A stretch of DNA of 39,236 nucleotides from DSUN01 sp035527715 (GTDB taxonomy: Bacteria; Planctomycetota; PUPC01; DSUN01). Location: positions 1 through 39,236 of the forward strand of contig DATKZY010000134.1 of NCBI GenBank assembly GCA_035527715.1, read 5' to 3'. A program made the position numbers and the translations under genes. The notes under the pieces were generated by a model. The model saw nothing but the letters and a program-made list of their open reading frames with translations. It had not been told where the DNA came from and made no database searches. Positions 7,068-15,978 of the stretch are shown one piece after another; within the stretch, counting starts at the first letter, position 1, and the number at the start of each line of letters is the position of its first letter.

Positions 7068-8996
7068 ATGGAGTTCCTCGGTCTTCACTACGCGATCTGG
7101 ATCGTGCTCGTCTTCTACTTCATCGGCATGCTCGCACTCGGTTGGTGGAGCAAGCGCGAGGCGAAGGGGCGCGAGGGGTTCCTCATGGGCAAACGCCAGT
7201 TCGGCGTGCCCATGATGGTGATGCACGCCTTCGGCGCCGGCACGCATCCCGGCGACGTCACGGGCGTGATGAGCGCCACGGTGAAGTCGGGCGCCTCGGG
7301 CATCTGGGTCTCCTGGATGTGGATGTTCGGCACGCCGTTCTACTGGCTCATCGCGCCGATCATCCGCCGCATGCGCTGCCTGACGCTCGCCGATTACTTC
7401 GAGGAGCGCTTCGGCAAGGCGGCGACGATTCTCTACGTGCTGATGGCCACCATCGGCATGACCGTGTGCACGGCCAGCGTGCTGCTGGCCACCTCGCGCA
7501 CGGTGCAGGGGATGATGGGCAAGGCCGAGGTGAGCGAGATCAAGCCAGCCGCCCCCGCGCAGGCCGAGGCGGCCCCCGCCGCCAAGGAAGCGGCAACCCC
7601 CGCCGCCGAGGCCACGAAGGCGGCGGAAGCGAAGACGCCCACGTGGGCCGCACGCGGCGTGCCGAAGCGCGACGCCGACATGTGGTTCTACGGCATCCTC
7701 TTCGTCACCACCGCCGTCTTTCTCGTCTACAGCTACTGGGGAGGGATCATCGCGGCGATCCGCACGGACTTCGTGCAGGGGCTGATGATCATCGCGCTGT
7801 CGTTCCTGGCGATTCCCGCGGCCCTCGCGCTGCCGCAGGTGGGCGGCTGGTCGGGCACGGTCAAGACGCTCACGGCGCGCAGCCCCGACTACCTGAGCCT
7901 GTTCGACCTGAAGACGTTCTCGCTGGCGACGGTGCTGCTGCTGTGCATCAACGCCCCCATCTCGATGCTGGCCCAGCCCCACCTGATGACCGTGTGCGGC
8001 GCGGGCAAGACCGAGTGGGAGGGCCGCATGGGCTTCACCTATGGCAACGTCCTCAAGCGCATCTGCACGATGGGCTGGTGCATCCTCGCCCTCGTGTGGC
8101 TCGTGTACCTCTTCAAGACGGGCGAGCGGGTGCACCCCGACGCGGCGTTCGGCGATTCGGTGCGGGCGCTCCTCAGCCCCGTGCTCCAGGGCTTGATGCT
8201 TGCGTGCGTGATGGCCGCGGGCATGTCCACCGGCTCCGCCATCCAGGTCACCGTCGCCGGCCTCTTCTCGCAGAACATCTACCGCCACTACATCCGCCCC
8301 GACGCCGACGACGACCACTACGTGCACGTGACGAAGCTCACGGGCCTGGCCATCATCGCGGCGGCGACGGCCGTGGCCATCTACATGCGTCACAGCGTCG
8401 TCACCACCATCCTCGACTACTTCAACATCATGTCCTTCATCGGCATCGCCTCGGCCATGGGCATCGTGTGGCGGCGGATGAACGCCGGCGGCGTGTTCAC
8501 AAGCCTCATCCTGGCCGCCGCCGCCTTCCTGTTGACCCGCTACTTCATCACCTGGAGCCAGGCCGACTTGGTGGCGAGCGGCCTGGTGTCGGTGGCCGGC
8601 GGCGTCCCCACGTGGACGAAGGCCTGCGCGCTGAGCACCCTCGCCGACCTCGGGCTCCTGAACTGGACGAAGGACACGCTCGCGTTCAGCCGCCTCGCGG
8701 TGACGGCGGCGCCGCTCGTGACGGCCATCCTCGGCGGCATCCTCGGCAGCCTGCTCACGCGGCGGCCCAACCAGGAGGTCATCGAGAAGTTCTTCAAGAA
8801 AATCTACACGCCCATCGGCCAGGAAGCGAAGCTCGACCTGCCCTTCGACGAGGTGCTGCCGCCGAACCGACGGCTGCTGACCGCGGGCGGCCTGTTCCTC
8901 ATGAAGCCCTCGCGCCAGTCGTGGACGGGGTTCGTCCTCGTCGTGGCCATCTGCTTCGGCCTCGTGGCCCTGATGCTCGCGCTGCTCGCCGTCTAA
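7068..8996 (+). CDS. Sodium:solute symporter (SSS family), copy 1
   Basis: 642 aa, rich in hydrophobic helices throughout, with SSS-family features: an N-terminal AIWIVLVFYFIGMLALGWW helix, the FLMGKRQFGVPMMVM segment after TM1, and a C-terminal extension (EVIEKFFKKIYTPIGQEAKL) common in PVC symporters. The family couples substrate uptake to Na+ at the inner membrane; the substrate here is unknown. A loop around residues 155-205 is almost entirely Ala/Pro/Glu/Lys (about 50 residues), longer than usual and of different sequence in the neighbouring copy. ATG 7068 is chosen because the hydrophobic N-terminus begins there. Copy 2 follows after 79 bp. Confidence 0.93.
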   Translation: MEFLGLHYAIWIVLVFYFIGMLALGWWSKREAKGREGFLMGKRQFGVPMMVMHAFGAGTHPGDVTGVMSATVKSGASGIWVSWMWMFGTPFYWLIAPIIRRMRCLTLADYFEERFGKAATILYVLMATIGMTVCTASVLLATSRTVQGMMGKAEVSEIKPAAPAQAEAAPAAKEAATPAAEATKAAEAKTPTWAARGVPKRDADMWFYGILFVTTAVFLVYSYWGGIIAAIRTDFVQGLMIIALSFLAIPAALALPQVGGWSGTVKTLTARSPDYLSLFDLKTFSLATVLLLCINAPISMLAQPHLMTVCGAGKTEWEGRMGFTYGNVLKRICTMGWCILALVWLVYLFKTGERVHPDAAFGDSVRALLSPVLQGLMLACVMAAGMSTGSAIQVTVAGLFSQNIYRHYIRPDADDDHYVHVTKLTGLAIIAAATAVAIYMRHSVVTTILDYFNIMSFIGIASAMGIVWRRMNAGGVFTSLILAAAAFLLTRYFITWSQADLVASGLVSVAGGVPTWTKACALSTLADLGLLNWTKDTLAFSRLAVTAAPLVTAILGGILGSLLTRRPNQEVIEKFFKKIYTPIGQEAKLDLPFDEVLPPNRRLLTAGGLFLMKPSRQSWTGFVLVVAICFGLVALMLALLAV

Positions 8997-9000
8997 CCGC

Positions 9001-9072
9001 GAGCCACAAGCTGCAAGCTTCAAGCCTTCGGGCTCTTGAGGCTTGTGGCTTGTGGCTTGCAGCTTGGGGCTT
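9001..9072. repeat. Imperfect hairpin of GCTTGTGG-type repeats between the symporters
   Basis: 9001-9026 is the imperfect reverse complement (about 22 of 26) of 9047-9072. The right half also contains tandem GGCTTGT units of 7 bp. The hairpin fills the gap between the two symporter genes and reaches the ribosome site of the second, so it could affect its translation or stabilise the upstream message. Confidence 0.65.
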
Positions 9073-9075
9073 CCC

Positions 9076-10989
9076 ATGAGTTTCCTCGGCCTTCACTACG
9101 CCATCTGGATCGTCCTCGCCTTTTACTTCGTGGGCATGCTGGCCCTCGGCTGGTGGAGCAAGCGTGAGGCGAAGGGGCGCGAGGGCTACATGATGGGCCG
9201 CCGCCAGTTCGGCGTGCCCATGATGGTCATGCACGCCTTCGGCGCCGGCACCCACCCCGGCGACGTGGCGGGCGTGATGAGCGGCACCGTGCGCTCCGGC
9301 CCCTCGGGCATCTGGATCTCGTGGATGTGGATGTTCGGCACGCCCTTCTACTGGCTCATCGGGGCCGTGGTGCGGCGGATGCGGTGCCTGACGCTGGCCG
9401 ACTTCTTCGAGGAGCGGTTCGGGCGGGCCGCCAGCTTCCTTTACGTGATCATCGCCACGGTGGGCATGACCATCTGCGCCGCAAGCTGCCTGCTCGCCAC
9501 CACCCGCACCGTGCAGGGCATGATGGGCGGCGGCAGAATCGTCGTCCCGCCCGACGCCGTCGCCGCGGAGGCGGAGCTGCGGCTCGACGCCGCGACCGAG
9601 GAGGGCAAGGTGCCCTGGCTCGCCGGCGCGATGCCCATCCGCGTGGGTGGGCACTTCTTCCTGGGCGCGCGGTTCCTGGGCGACACGTGGGCCATCCCCG
9701 AGCACGACCTGTGGTTCTTCGGCATCCTGTTCGTCACGACGGGCGTGTTCATGGCCTACAGCCACTGGGGCGGGATCATCGCCACGATTCGCACGGACTT
9801 CGTTCAGGGCCTGATGATGGTCGCCCTGTCGTTCGTCGCGATTCCCGCGGGGCTGGCGCTGGTGGGTGGCTGGCCGGGCACGGCGAAGACCCTCGCGGCG
9901 AAGGGCGGCAGCTACCTGAGCCTGTTCGACCCCAAGGAGTTCTCGCTCCTGACCGTGCTGCTCCTGTGCATCAACGCGCCGTTCAGCATCCTCGCTCAGC
10001 CGCACCTCATGACGATGTGCGGCGCGGGCAAGACCGAGTGGGAGGGCCGCGTGGGCTTCACCTACGGGGCCATGCTCAAGCGCGTGTGCACCATGGGCTG
10101 GTGCGTGCTCGGGATGGTCTGGCTCGTCTACCTGCTCAGGACGACGGCGTGGCAGCAGCCGACGAAGGCCGTGGCCGACGCGGCGTTCGGCGACTCCGTG
10201 CGGCTGCTCCTGCCGCCGCTGCTCCAGGGGCTGATGCTCGCGTGCGTGCTCGCGGCCGGGATGTCCACCGGCTCGGCCATCCAGGTCACCGTGGCGGCGC
10301 TGTTCTCGCAGAACATCTACCGCCATTACATCCGCCCCGACGCCGACGACGATCGCGTGGTGCGCGTGACCAAGCTCACCGGTCTGCTGATCATCGCGGC
10401 GGCCATGGTCTTCGCCATCCTGATGCGCAAGAGCGTCGTCGAGGCGATCCTCGACTTCTTCAACTTCACCGCCGTGGCCGGCATCGCCGTCGGCATGGGC
10501 ATCCTGTGGCGGCGGATGAACTCGGCCGGCGTGTTCGCCAGCGCCATCACGGCTGGAGCGGCGCTGCTGATCACCCGCCTGCTGCTGCGGTGGGACCCTG
10601 CCACGCTGGAGAGCAGCGGCCTGCTGCGGTCGCTCGCCGACATGGGCCTCGTGGCCGTGACGGCCAAGGGCGTGGTGTGCACCCGCGCGATGACCATCGG
10701 CCTGCCGCTGCTCACGGGCATCGTGGCGGGCATCGTCGGCAGCCTCGTCACCCGGCCCCCGGACGCCGCGGTCACCGAGAAATTCTTCAAGAAAATCTAC
10801 GTCCCCATCGGCCAGGAGGCCAAGCTCGACCTGCCCCTCGACCAGGCCGTGCCGCCCGCGAAGCGCCTGTGCACCGCCGGCGGCCTCTTCCTCGTCAAGC
10901 CCAGCCGCCAGTCCTGGGTCGGCTTCCTCGTCACCCTCGGCATCTGCCTCGGCCTGGTCGGCCTCATGGTGCTGCTACTCCGTTGGTAG
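9076..10989 (+). CDS. Sodium:solute symporter (SSS family), copy 2
   Basis: 637 aa from ATG 9076, where the protein aligns with the start of copy 1 (M-x-FLGLHYAIWIVL). The two proteins are clearly tandem paralogues: nearly identical first 140 residues, the same LFSQNIYRHYIRPDADDD segment, and the same C-terminal extension. They differ mainly in the loop after helix 4 (residues about 155-210), which here reads GGGRIVVPPDAVAAEAE instead of the Ala-rich stretch, and in the last third. This suggests duplication followed by change of substrate or regulation. An earlier in-frame start at 9043 falls inside the hairpin repeat and is rejected. Confidence 0.93.
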   Translation: MSFLGLHYAIWIVLAFYFVGMLALGWWSKREAKGREGYMMGRRQFGVPMMVMHAFGAGTHPGDVAGVMSGTVRSGPSGIWISWMWMFGTPFYWLIGAVVRRMRCLTLADFFEERFGRAASFLYVIIATVGMTICAASCLLATTRTVQGMMGGGRIVVPPDAVAAEAELRLDAATEEGKVPWLAGAMPIRVGGHFFLGARFLGDTWAIPEHDLWFFGILFVTTGVFMAYSHWGGIIATIRTDFVQGLMMVALSFVAIPAGLALVGGWPGTAKTLAAKGGSYLSLFDPKEFSLLTVLLLCINAPFSILAQPHLMTMCGAGKTEWEGRVGFTYGAMLKRVCTMGWCVLGMVWLVYLLRTTAWQQPTKAVADAAFGDSVRLLLPPLLQGLMLACVLAAGMSTGSAIQVTVAALFSQNIYRHYIRPDADDDRVVRVTKLTGLLIIAAAMVFAILMRKSVVEAILDFFNFTAVAGIAVGMGILWRRMNSAGVFASAITAGAALLITRLLLRWDPATLESSGLLRSLADMGLVAVTAKGVVCTRAMTIGLPLLTGIVAGIVGSLVTRPPDAAVTEKFFKKIYVPIGQEAKLDLPLDQAVPPAKRLCTAGGLFLVKPSRQSWVGFLVTLGICLGLVGLMVLLLRW

Positions 10990-11063
10990 ATCCGGCAGGG
11001 GTGATGCAGCACCTCGGGCCGAGCCCAACGCCGGGCCTTGCAGCCCACGAAGTGGGCGAGCCA

Positions 11064-11221
11064 GCCGTAGCCCAGGGCGACCGCAGGGAGCCCTGGGATA
11101 CTGCCCCCCATTCCCGAGCCCGTGAAGCGGGCGATTCGTGGCCTCATGAATCGCCCCCGACGGGGCTCCCTATTGCATGCACGTTCACCCAGGGCTCCCT
11201 GCGGTCGCCCTGGGCTACGGC
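11064..11221. repeat. Large palindromic (REP/BIME-like) element
   Basis: Two 34-bp arms, 11064-11097 and 11188-11221, are perfect reverse complements. A second, imperfect inverted repeat lies between them (about 11117-11168, GAGCCC/GGGGCTC ends with GCGATTC/GAATCGC inside). It is non-coding; short frames through it are by-products of the palindrome. Confidence 0.75.
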
Positions 11222-11385
11222 TGAAATGCCCCCATTCGGGGGCTCAGAGCATCGGATCGCTCATTGAGAGGCAAGCAAGGTGGCAGGGTTCAGCGCGGGG
11301 GGCGGCCGGCGAGCACGTCTTCCCCAAACGTCTCAATGTGGAAGCGGATGGCGGACCTCGGATGGCCAGCCACTGGATGCTTGAG

Positions 11386-11518
11386 GTTGAGCGCCTAGTG
11401 GGCCGTTGAGCGCCTGGTGTCCAACGGCATAAGCCATGACGCGGCAAGGGTTTGCTCAGGCGCAGGGTGGGGCCACTAGATGATCAAACCCAGAGAGAGG
11501 GAGTTTGAGCGCCTAGTG
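11386..11518. repeat. Three short direct repeats, TTGAGCGCCTRGTG
   Basis: Copies at 11386-11400, 11405-11419 (one change) and 11504-11518. They sit just upstream of the ABC-importer promoter, so they may be binding sites for a regulator. The spacing is irregular, so this is not a CRISPR. Confidence 0.5.
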
Positions 11519-11533
11519 ATCGTCTAGCGCCGC

Positions 11534-11562
11534 TTGACCTGGGGCGGCAACCGCCCTAGAAT
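11534..11562 (+). promoter_or_regulatory. Promoter of the sugar ABC-importer operon, with palindromic spacer
   Basis: TTGACC (11534-11539), 17 nt, TAGAAT (11557-11562). The spacer contains GGGCGG-CAA-CCGCCC (11542-11556), a perfect 6-3-6 inverted repeat that could be an operator. The predicted transcript start near 11570 supports the GTG 11613 start over the upstream in-frame ATG at 11574. Confidence 0.6.
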
Positions 11563-11612
11563 GCCGCGGTGATGTGGGGCGGTGTTCGTGTCCCCATTCG
11601 GGTGGCTGTGAC

Positions 11613-13313
11613 GTGAAGTACATTTTCGCCATCGCGTTTGCGGTTCTCGTGCTCCTCTCCGGCGTGGCCTGGCTTATCCAGCCGCGGCTGACCGAGGAGG
11701 GGAAGACGCCGCTGGTGTGGGTGAGCGACGACAATCCCGCCCGCCGCGAGCAAATCGAGCTGTTCAACCTCCTCATCCGCCCGTGCGACGTCCCCGACTG
11801 GGCGGCCCTCTGCCAGAAGCTCTACGGCGGGGCCGTGGCCCCGAAGCCGTGCCCGTCGCGACAGCTCTGGGGGCTTCTGCCGCCCGATGCGCGCGCGATC
11901 ATCCGCGATGCCGCCCAGGGACGGCCCCTCGACGCCGAGCGCCAGCGGCAGGCGCTCCAGGTCCTCAACGACGTGTTGGCGCGGCGCGACTTCTACTGGG
12001 AGCCCGATTTCCCGGGGGTGACGCTCGAGCCCGACGAGGTGAAGACCCTCATGGACGAAGGCGAGGACCCCTCGGAACTCGAGGTGCGAGCCATCAACGT
12101 GCGGCTCCTGGAGCACAGCTACCCTGGCCTCGTGGCCAGGAAGCTCCATCTGCGCCTCGACCCCAGCAACGTGGGAATGCAGAAGGTCATCGTGCAGTGC
12201 ATCGGCGGCGTGGGGCCCGACCTCTTCGACTGCTACGACGGCTTCCAACTGTCCGCCTACGTGCGGTCGGGCATCGCGATGGACGCGACGGACGCGCTGG
12301 CGGCGGCCGGGATCAACGTCGCGAAGGACTGCTGGGCGGCCGCCCACCCGAACTGCATCTACGAGGGGCGCACCTACGGCTTCCCCACCAACGCCTCGGT
12401 GAACGCCATCTGGATCAACAAGGAGATCTTCGACCGCCACGGCATCGCGTACCCGAAGGGGCCGTGGACGTGGGACGAGTTCATCCCCCTCGCCCAGCGG
12501 CTGACGGTGAAGGGGGCCTCGGGCCGCATGGAGCACTTCGGGCTGATGATGGACTGGTGGAACTGGCGCCACTTCTGCCTCCAGTGGGGCGGACGGGTCT
12601 ACACCGAGGACGGCACGCGCTGCGTGCTCGACAGCCCGGGAAACATTGCGGCCATTCAGCTCATGCAGGACCTCGTCTACAAGCACCACGTGGCGCCCAG
12701 CCCGGTCGAGGAGGCGGCCATCGCCACGGCGGGCGGCTGGGGCTCGGGCACGATCAGCTTCTTCGGCGGCGGCAAGGCGGCCATGGCACTCGGCGGCCGC
12801 TGGTGGCTGTGCACCCTGCGCAAGTACGAGGGGCTGCGCCTGGGCGCCGTCGAATGCCCCCACGGGCCGCTGCGGACCTTTCGCGGCTATGGGCGGGCCA
12901 CGCTCGTCAACAAGAACAGCCCCCGTCGCGAGCAGGCCCTCGCCTTCCTGCGGTACATGGCCGCCAAGGAGTACAACGAGCTGATCAACCACCAGGCCGA
13001 CGCCCTCGCCCCCGTCATCCGCCACTGCTACACCGACCTCTATCTCCACGACCCCAAGTTCCCGAACGAGGACTCCAATGCGGTGTGGCGCGACATCATG
13101 CAGTATGGCACTCCCGACGAGGTGAGCCCGTTCGTCAACGGCAATGTGGCGGGGCGCATCATCGGCAAGCAGCTCGACCTGGTGAAGAACGGCGCCAAGC
13201 CCGCGGCGGACGCGATGCGCACCGCGGCCCGACAGATCAACGAGGAAATCCAGAAGATGCTCGACCGCGACCCGGAGCTCCGCCAGCGCTACGAGGAGCT
13301 GACCAAGCGGTGA
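11613..13313 (+). CDS. ABC sugar importer, substrate-binding protein (long form)
   Basis: 566 aa from GTG 11613; the N-terminus is a single hydrophobic helix (KYIFAIAFAVLVLLSGVAWLI) with no lipobox, so probably an uncleaved or late-cleaved anchor. The family-1 solute-binding fold is seen from about residue 180 on: GGVGPDLFDCY, then YGFPTNASVNAIWINKEIF, then WTWDEFIPLAQRL, and a C-terminal NKNSPRREQALAFLRYM. Between the first strand (VWVSDDN) and the second lobe strand there are about 120 extra residues, so it is longer than the usual 400-450 aa. It is first in the importer operon; a sugar or oligosaccharide ligand is inferred. Confidence 0.85.
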   Translation: MKYIFAIAFAVLVLLSGVAWLIQPRLTEEGKTPLVWVSDDNPARREQIELFNLLIRPCDVPDWAALCQKLYGGAVAPKPCPSRQLWGLLPPDARAIIRDAAQGRPLDAERQRQALQVLNDVLARRDFYWEPDFPGVTLEPDEVKTLMDEGEDPSELEVRAINVRLLEHSYPGLVARKLHLRLDPSNVGMQKVIVQCIGGVGPDLFDCYDGFQLSAYVRSGIAMDATDALAAAGINVAKDCWAAAHPNCIYEGRTYGFPTNASVNAIWINKEIFDRHGIAYPKGPWTWDEFIPLAQRLTVKGASGRMEHFGLMMDWWNWRHFCLQWGGRVYTEDGTRCVLDSPGNIAAIQLMQDLVYKHHVAPSPVEEAAIATAGGWGSGTISFFGGGKAAMALGGRWWLCTLRKYEGLRLGAVECPHGPLRTFRGYGRATLVNKNSPRREQALAFLRYMAAKEYNELINHQADALAPVIRHCYTDLYLHDPKFPNEDSNAVWRDIMQYGTPDEVSPFVNGNVAGRIIGKQLDLVKNGAKPAADAMRTAARQINEEIQKMLDRDPELRQRYEELTKR

Positions 13314-13322
13314 CCCCTGTGG

Positions 13323-13373
13323 GCGGGGCCTCCGCGCCCCGCGCCAATTGCAGGCGGGGCGTCGCTGCCCCGC
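13323..13373. repeat. Two identical GC hairpins between binding protein and permease
   Basis: GCGGGGC-N6-GCCCCGC occurs twice, at 13323-13342 and 13354-13373. The position matches that of stabilising REP hairpins between malE and malF in enteric bacteria (known example). It may keep the binding-protein message more abundant than the permease message. Confidence 0.55.
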
Positions 13374-13384
13374 GAGAGAAAACG

Positions 13385-14500
13385 ATGAAGGGCACGAGCG
13401 GACAACAACGCGACTTCTGGCCCGCCCTGGGCTTCCTGCTGCCGAACCTGCTGGGGTTCCTGGTGTTCACGGCGGGCCCCGTCGTGTTCTCCCTCGCCAT
13501 CGCGTTCTCGGACTGGGATCTGACCCGCGTCGGGGCGTTCAACTGGATCGGCGTGCGCAACTTCGGCGAGATGTTCGGCGACCAGCAGTTCTGGCTCTAC
13601 TTCCTCAACACGGTCTACCTGATGCTGGGCCTGCCCTTCGCCATCGCGGGCTCGCTCTTCCTCGCGATCCTGCTGAGCCAGAAGCTGCGCGGCATCGTGG
13701 TCTACCGCACGCTCTTCTACCTGCCCACGTTCACAAGCGGCGTGGCGCTGATGATCCTGTGGAAGGCGTTGTACAACCCCGACTTCGGGCCGATCAACGC
13801 CGCGATCAACTGGGTGCTCGCCAGGCTGGAGGTCAAGGGCGTCGAGGCGCCGATCTGGCTGCTCTCGACGAAAAACATCTTCGGCCTCGCCATCGTGCTC
13901 GCCGTGGCGCTGGGGCTGCTCGGCGTCTACAGGGTTCTCCGCGCGGTCACAGGGGCGCCGGCGCGCTGGCCGCTGGCGGGCGCGGCGCTGGCCTTCGTGC
14001 TGTTCCTCGTCTTCTGGCCGTGGGGCAAGGGGCTCGAGGTGGAGACGGTGGGTCTCAGCGGCGAGCAGTGGGGCCTGGGCGCGCGCGACGCCATTATCAT
14101 CATGGGCATCTGGATCGCCATCGGCGGGAACAACATGCTCCTCTACCTGGCCGCGCTGTCGAACGTGCCGCAGGAGCTGTACGAGGCGGCGGCGATTGAC
14201 GGCGCGGGGCGCTGGGCCACCTTCTGCCACGTCACCTGGCCCCAGCTTGCGCCGACGACGTTTTTCATCGTGGTGATGAGCTTCATCGGCGGGCTCCAGG
14301 GCGGCTTCGAGCAGGCCCGCGTGATGACCTACGGCGGCCCGGCCGGCACCACCACCACGCTCGTCTACTACATCTACACCAAGGCGTTCGAGGAGTTCCA
14401 GATCGGCTACGCCTCGGCCGTGTCGTGGGTCCTCTTCACCATCATCTTCGTCGTCACGCTGGTGAACTGGAAGTTCGGCAGCAAGGAGTTGAGCTACTGA
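13385..14500 (+). CDS. ABC sugar importer, MalF-like permease
   Basis: 371 aa from ATG 13385, preceded by GAGAGAAAACG. The N-terminal helix (GFLLPNLLGFLVFTAGPVVFSL) is typical of the MalF/UgpA type. The EAA loop, QELYEAAAIDGAGRWATFCHVTWP, is complete (residues about 260-285) and should contact the ATPase. About 75 residues that carry two extra hydrophobic segments (residues about 160-235) are inserted between the usual helices, so the protein exceeds the usual 290-310 aa. No ATP-binding subunit is encoded in the window; a shared MsmK-type ATPase elsewhere is likely. Confidence 0.9.
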   Translation: MKGTSGQQRDFWPALGFLLPNLLGFLVFTAGPVVFSLAIAFSDWDLTRVGAFNWIGVRNFGEMFGDQQFWLYFLNTVYLMLGLPFAIAGSLFLAILLSQKLRGIVVYRTLFYLPTFTSGVALMILWKALYNPDFGPINAAINWVLARLEVKGVEAPIWLLSTKNIFGLAIVLAVALGLLGVYRVLRAVTGAPARWPLAGAALAFVLFLVFWPWGKGLEVETVGLSGEQWGLGARDAIIIMGIWIAIGGNNMLLYLAALSNVPQELYEAAAIDGAGRWATFCHVTWPQLAPTTFFIVVMSFIGGLQGGFEQARVMTYGGPAGTTTTLVYYIYTKAFEEFQIGYASAVSWVLFTIIFVVTLVNWKFGSKELSY

Positions 14501-14523
14501 CGGCGAGCGAGGAGCAATGCATC

Positions 14524-15975
14524 GTGATCCGACGGTCTGGCTTGTGCGTGATGCTGTGTGCGGCGGCCCTGTCGTGGGCCTGCCGCGCGAGCGCCGAGGA
14601 AGGGACTGGAGGACGAGCCGTGTTCCAGGTTCGTGAGCTGTACGCGCCCGGCCACTTCGGCAACAGCTACGAGGTCATGGGCGAGCGCGAGATGCGCGAC
14701 ACGCTCGCCGAGGCCCGGCACTGGGGCTTCAACCGCTACGCGGACTGGTTCGACATGATTGACTGCTCCGACCCCTTCGCCAGCGCGCGCTGCGACCTCG
14801 GGGCGGCCCTGTGGGACCGCAAGAAGGCCCACTTCCGCACCGCGCAGGCCCTCGGCCTCGGGTGCACCCTCGGCATCACGCCGAACCACGTGTACGTTGA
14901 CCAGTGCCTGCCCGAGCTCCGGGCCCAGACGGGCGACCGCATCTTCGGCCAACTCATCTGCCCGTCCAGGCCCAAGGCCCGCGAGATCATCCTGCGCAAC
15001 TACGAGCACCTGTTCGCCGACCTGGCGCGCTCGGGCGTGCGCCTGTCCGCCCTGTCGGCCGGGCCCTATGACTACGGCGGGTGTGCCTGCAAGGAGTGTC
15101 GGCCGTGGATCCTGACGTTTGCGAAGCTCTGCCGCGAGATCCACGCGCTCGCGCTCCGGCACCACCCGGGCATCGAGATGCACTTCATCGGCTGGTGGTG
15201 GAGCGCCGAGGAGCACCAGCAGTTCGCGGAATGGGTGGACCGCGAGGCCCCCGGCTGGGTCAAGGCCATGGCGCTCCACATCCCGTACGGCCAGACCGAC
15301 GTCTCGAACGTCCCGCTGCCCAAGGGCTGCGAGCGCAGGGCATTCGTCCACATCGGCTATGCCGAGCAGGCGGCGCCGCGCGACACGTACGGCCACCTGG
15401 GACCCGTGATTGCCGCGGGGCGCATCGAGCGGACCGTGGCGGCCCTGCGGGCGCACCAGTGCACGGGCGTGACGGCCTACTCCGAGGGCATCTACGAGGA
15501 TGCGAACAAGGCGCTGCTGGCCGGGCTCGGCTCGGGGCAGTTCCGCACGGCGGACGCGGTCCTGGCGTCGTATGCGGCGCGCTACTTCGGCGCCGATGCC
15601 GACAGGGCGAGGGAGTGGGCCGCGTGGCTCCGGGCGTGGGGGACGCCGTTTGCCGTTGACCCCAAGGCCGCTGCCGAGGCCCTGGCGAAGCTGCTCGCGG
15701 CCGGTCCCAGGCAGTCGTGGCGCCTGGCCCAGTGGGAGGCCAAGACTCGACTCATGGGCTTCCACGCGGCCATCGGCTCGGGGCAGGAGTGGCCGCCGGC
15801 GAGGCTGGCCGCCGCGGATGCCTTCTGGGCGGAGCGGGAGCGCCTCGACCGACAGCTCTACGGCCTCGGGCCCATACGGCACGTCCTCAACCGCCGCTAC
15901 ACCCCGTTGCCCTGGTACCAGAGTTGGGCGAAGCACTCGGCGCAGCAGGCCGCCAGGGCGGCGAAGGAGCAGTGA
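14524..15975 (+). CDS. Secreted glycosidase-like protein within the ABC operon
   Basis: 483 aa from GTG 14524, with an AGGAG site 9 nt upstream; this start gives a signal peptide (residues 1 to about 23). The pattern is TIM-barrel-like: WGFNRYADWFDMID, LGCTLGITPNHVYVD, then GPYDYGGCACKECRPW with a C-x-C-x2-C cluster (C187, C189, C192), followed by MHFIGWWWSAEEH. A Cys cluster at this point occurs in several extracellular glycoside-hydrolase-like families (GH20/DUF4838 neighbours); I cannot fix the family. It sits between the two permease genes, 23 bp after one and 3 bp before the other, so it is co-expressed with the importer. Confidence 0.8.
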   Translation: MIRRSGLCVMLCAAALSWACRASAEEGTGGRAVFQVRELYAPGHFGNSYEVMGEREMRDTLAEARHWGFNRYADWFDMIDCSDPFASARCDLGAALWDRKKAHFRTAQALGLGCTLGITPNHVYVDQCLPELRAQTGDRIFGQLICPSRPKAREIILRNYEHLFADLARSGVRLSALSAGPYDYGGCACKECRPWILTFAKLCREIHALALRHHPGIEMHFIGWWWSAEEHQQFAEWVDREAPGWVKAMALHIPYGQTDVSNVPLPKGCERRAFVHIGYAEQAAPRDTYGHLGPVIAAGRIERTVAALRAHQCTGVTAYSEGIYEDANKALLAGLGSGQFRTADAVLASYAARYFGADADRAREWAAWLRAWGTPFAVDPKAAAEALAKLLAAGPRQSWRLAQWEAKTRLMGFHAAIGSGQEWPPARLAAADAFWAERERLDRQLYGLGPIRHVLNRRYTPLPWYQSWAKHSAQQAARAAKEQ

Positions 15976-15978
15976 CCC

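Noticed and set aside
7017..9077. Long minus-strand frame across symporter copy 1
   Set aside because: His/Arg/Asp/Gly-rich shadow of a clear membrane protein on the plus strand.
11122..11409. Possible 95-codon gene after symporter copy 2
   Set aside because: It is built from the palindromic element and has no ribosome site; the protein mirrors repeat sequence.
11386..11518. CRISPR-like array from three direct repeats
   Set aside because: Only three short copies with 4-nt and 84-nt gaps; no cas genes.
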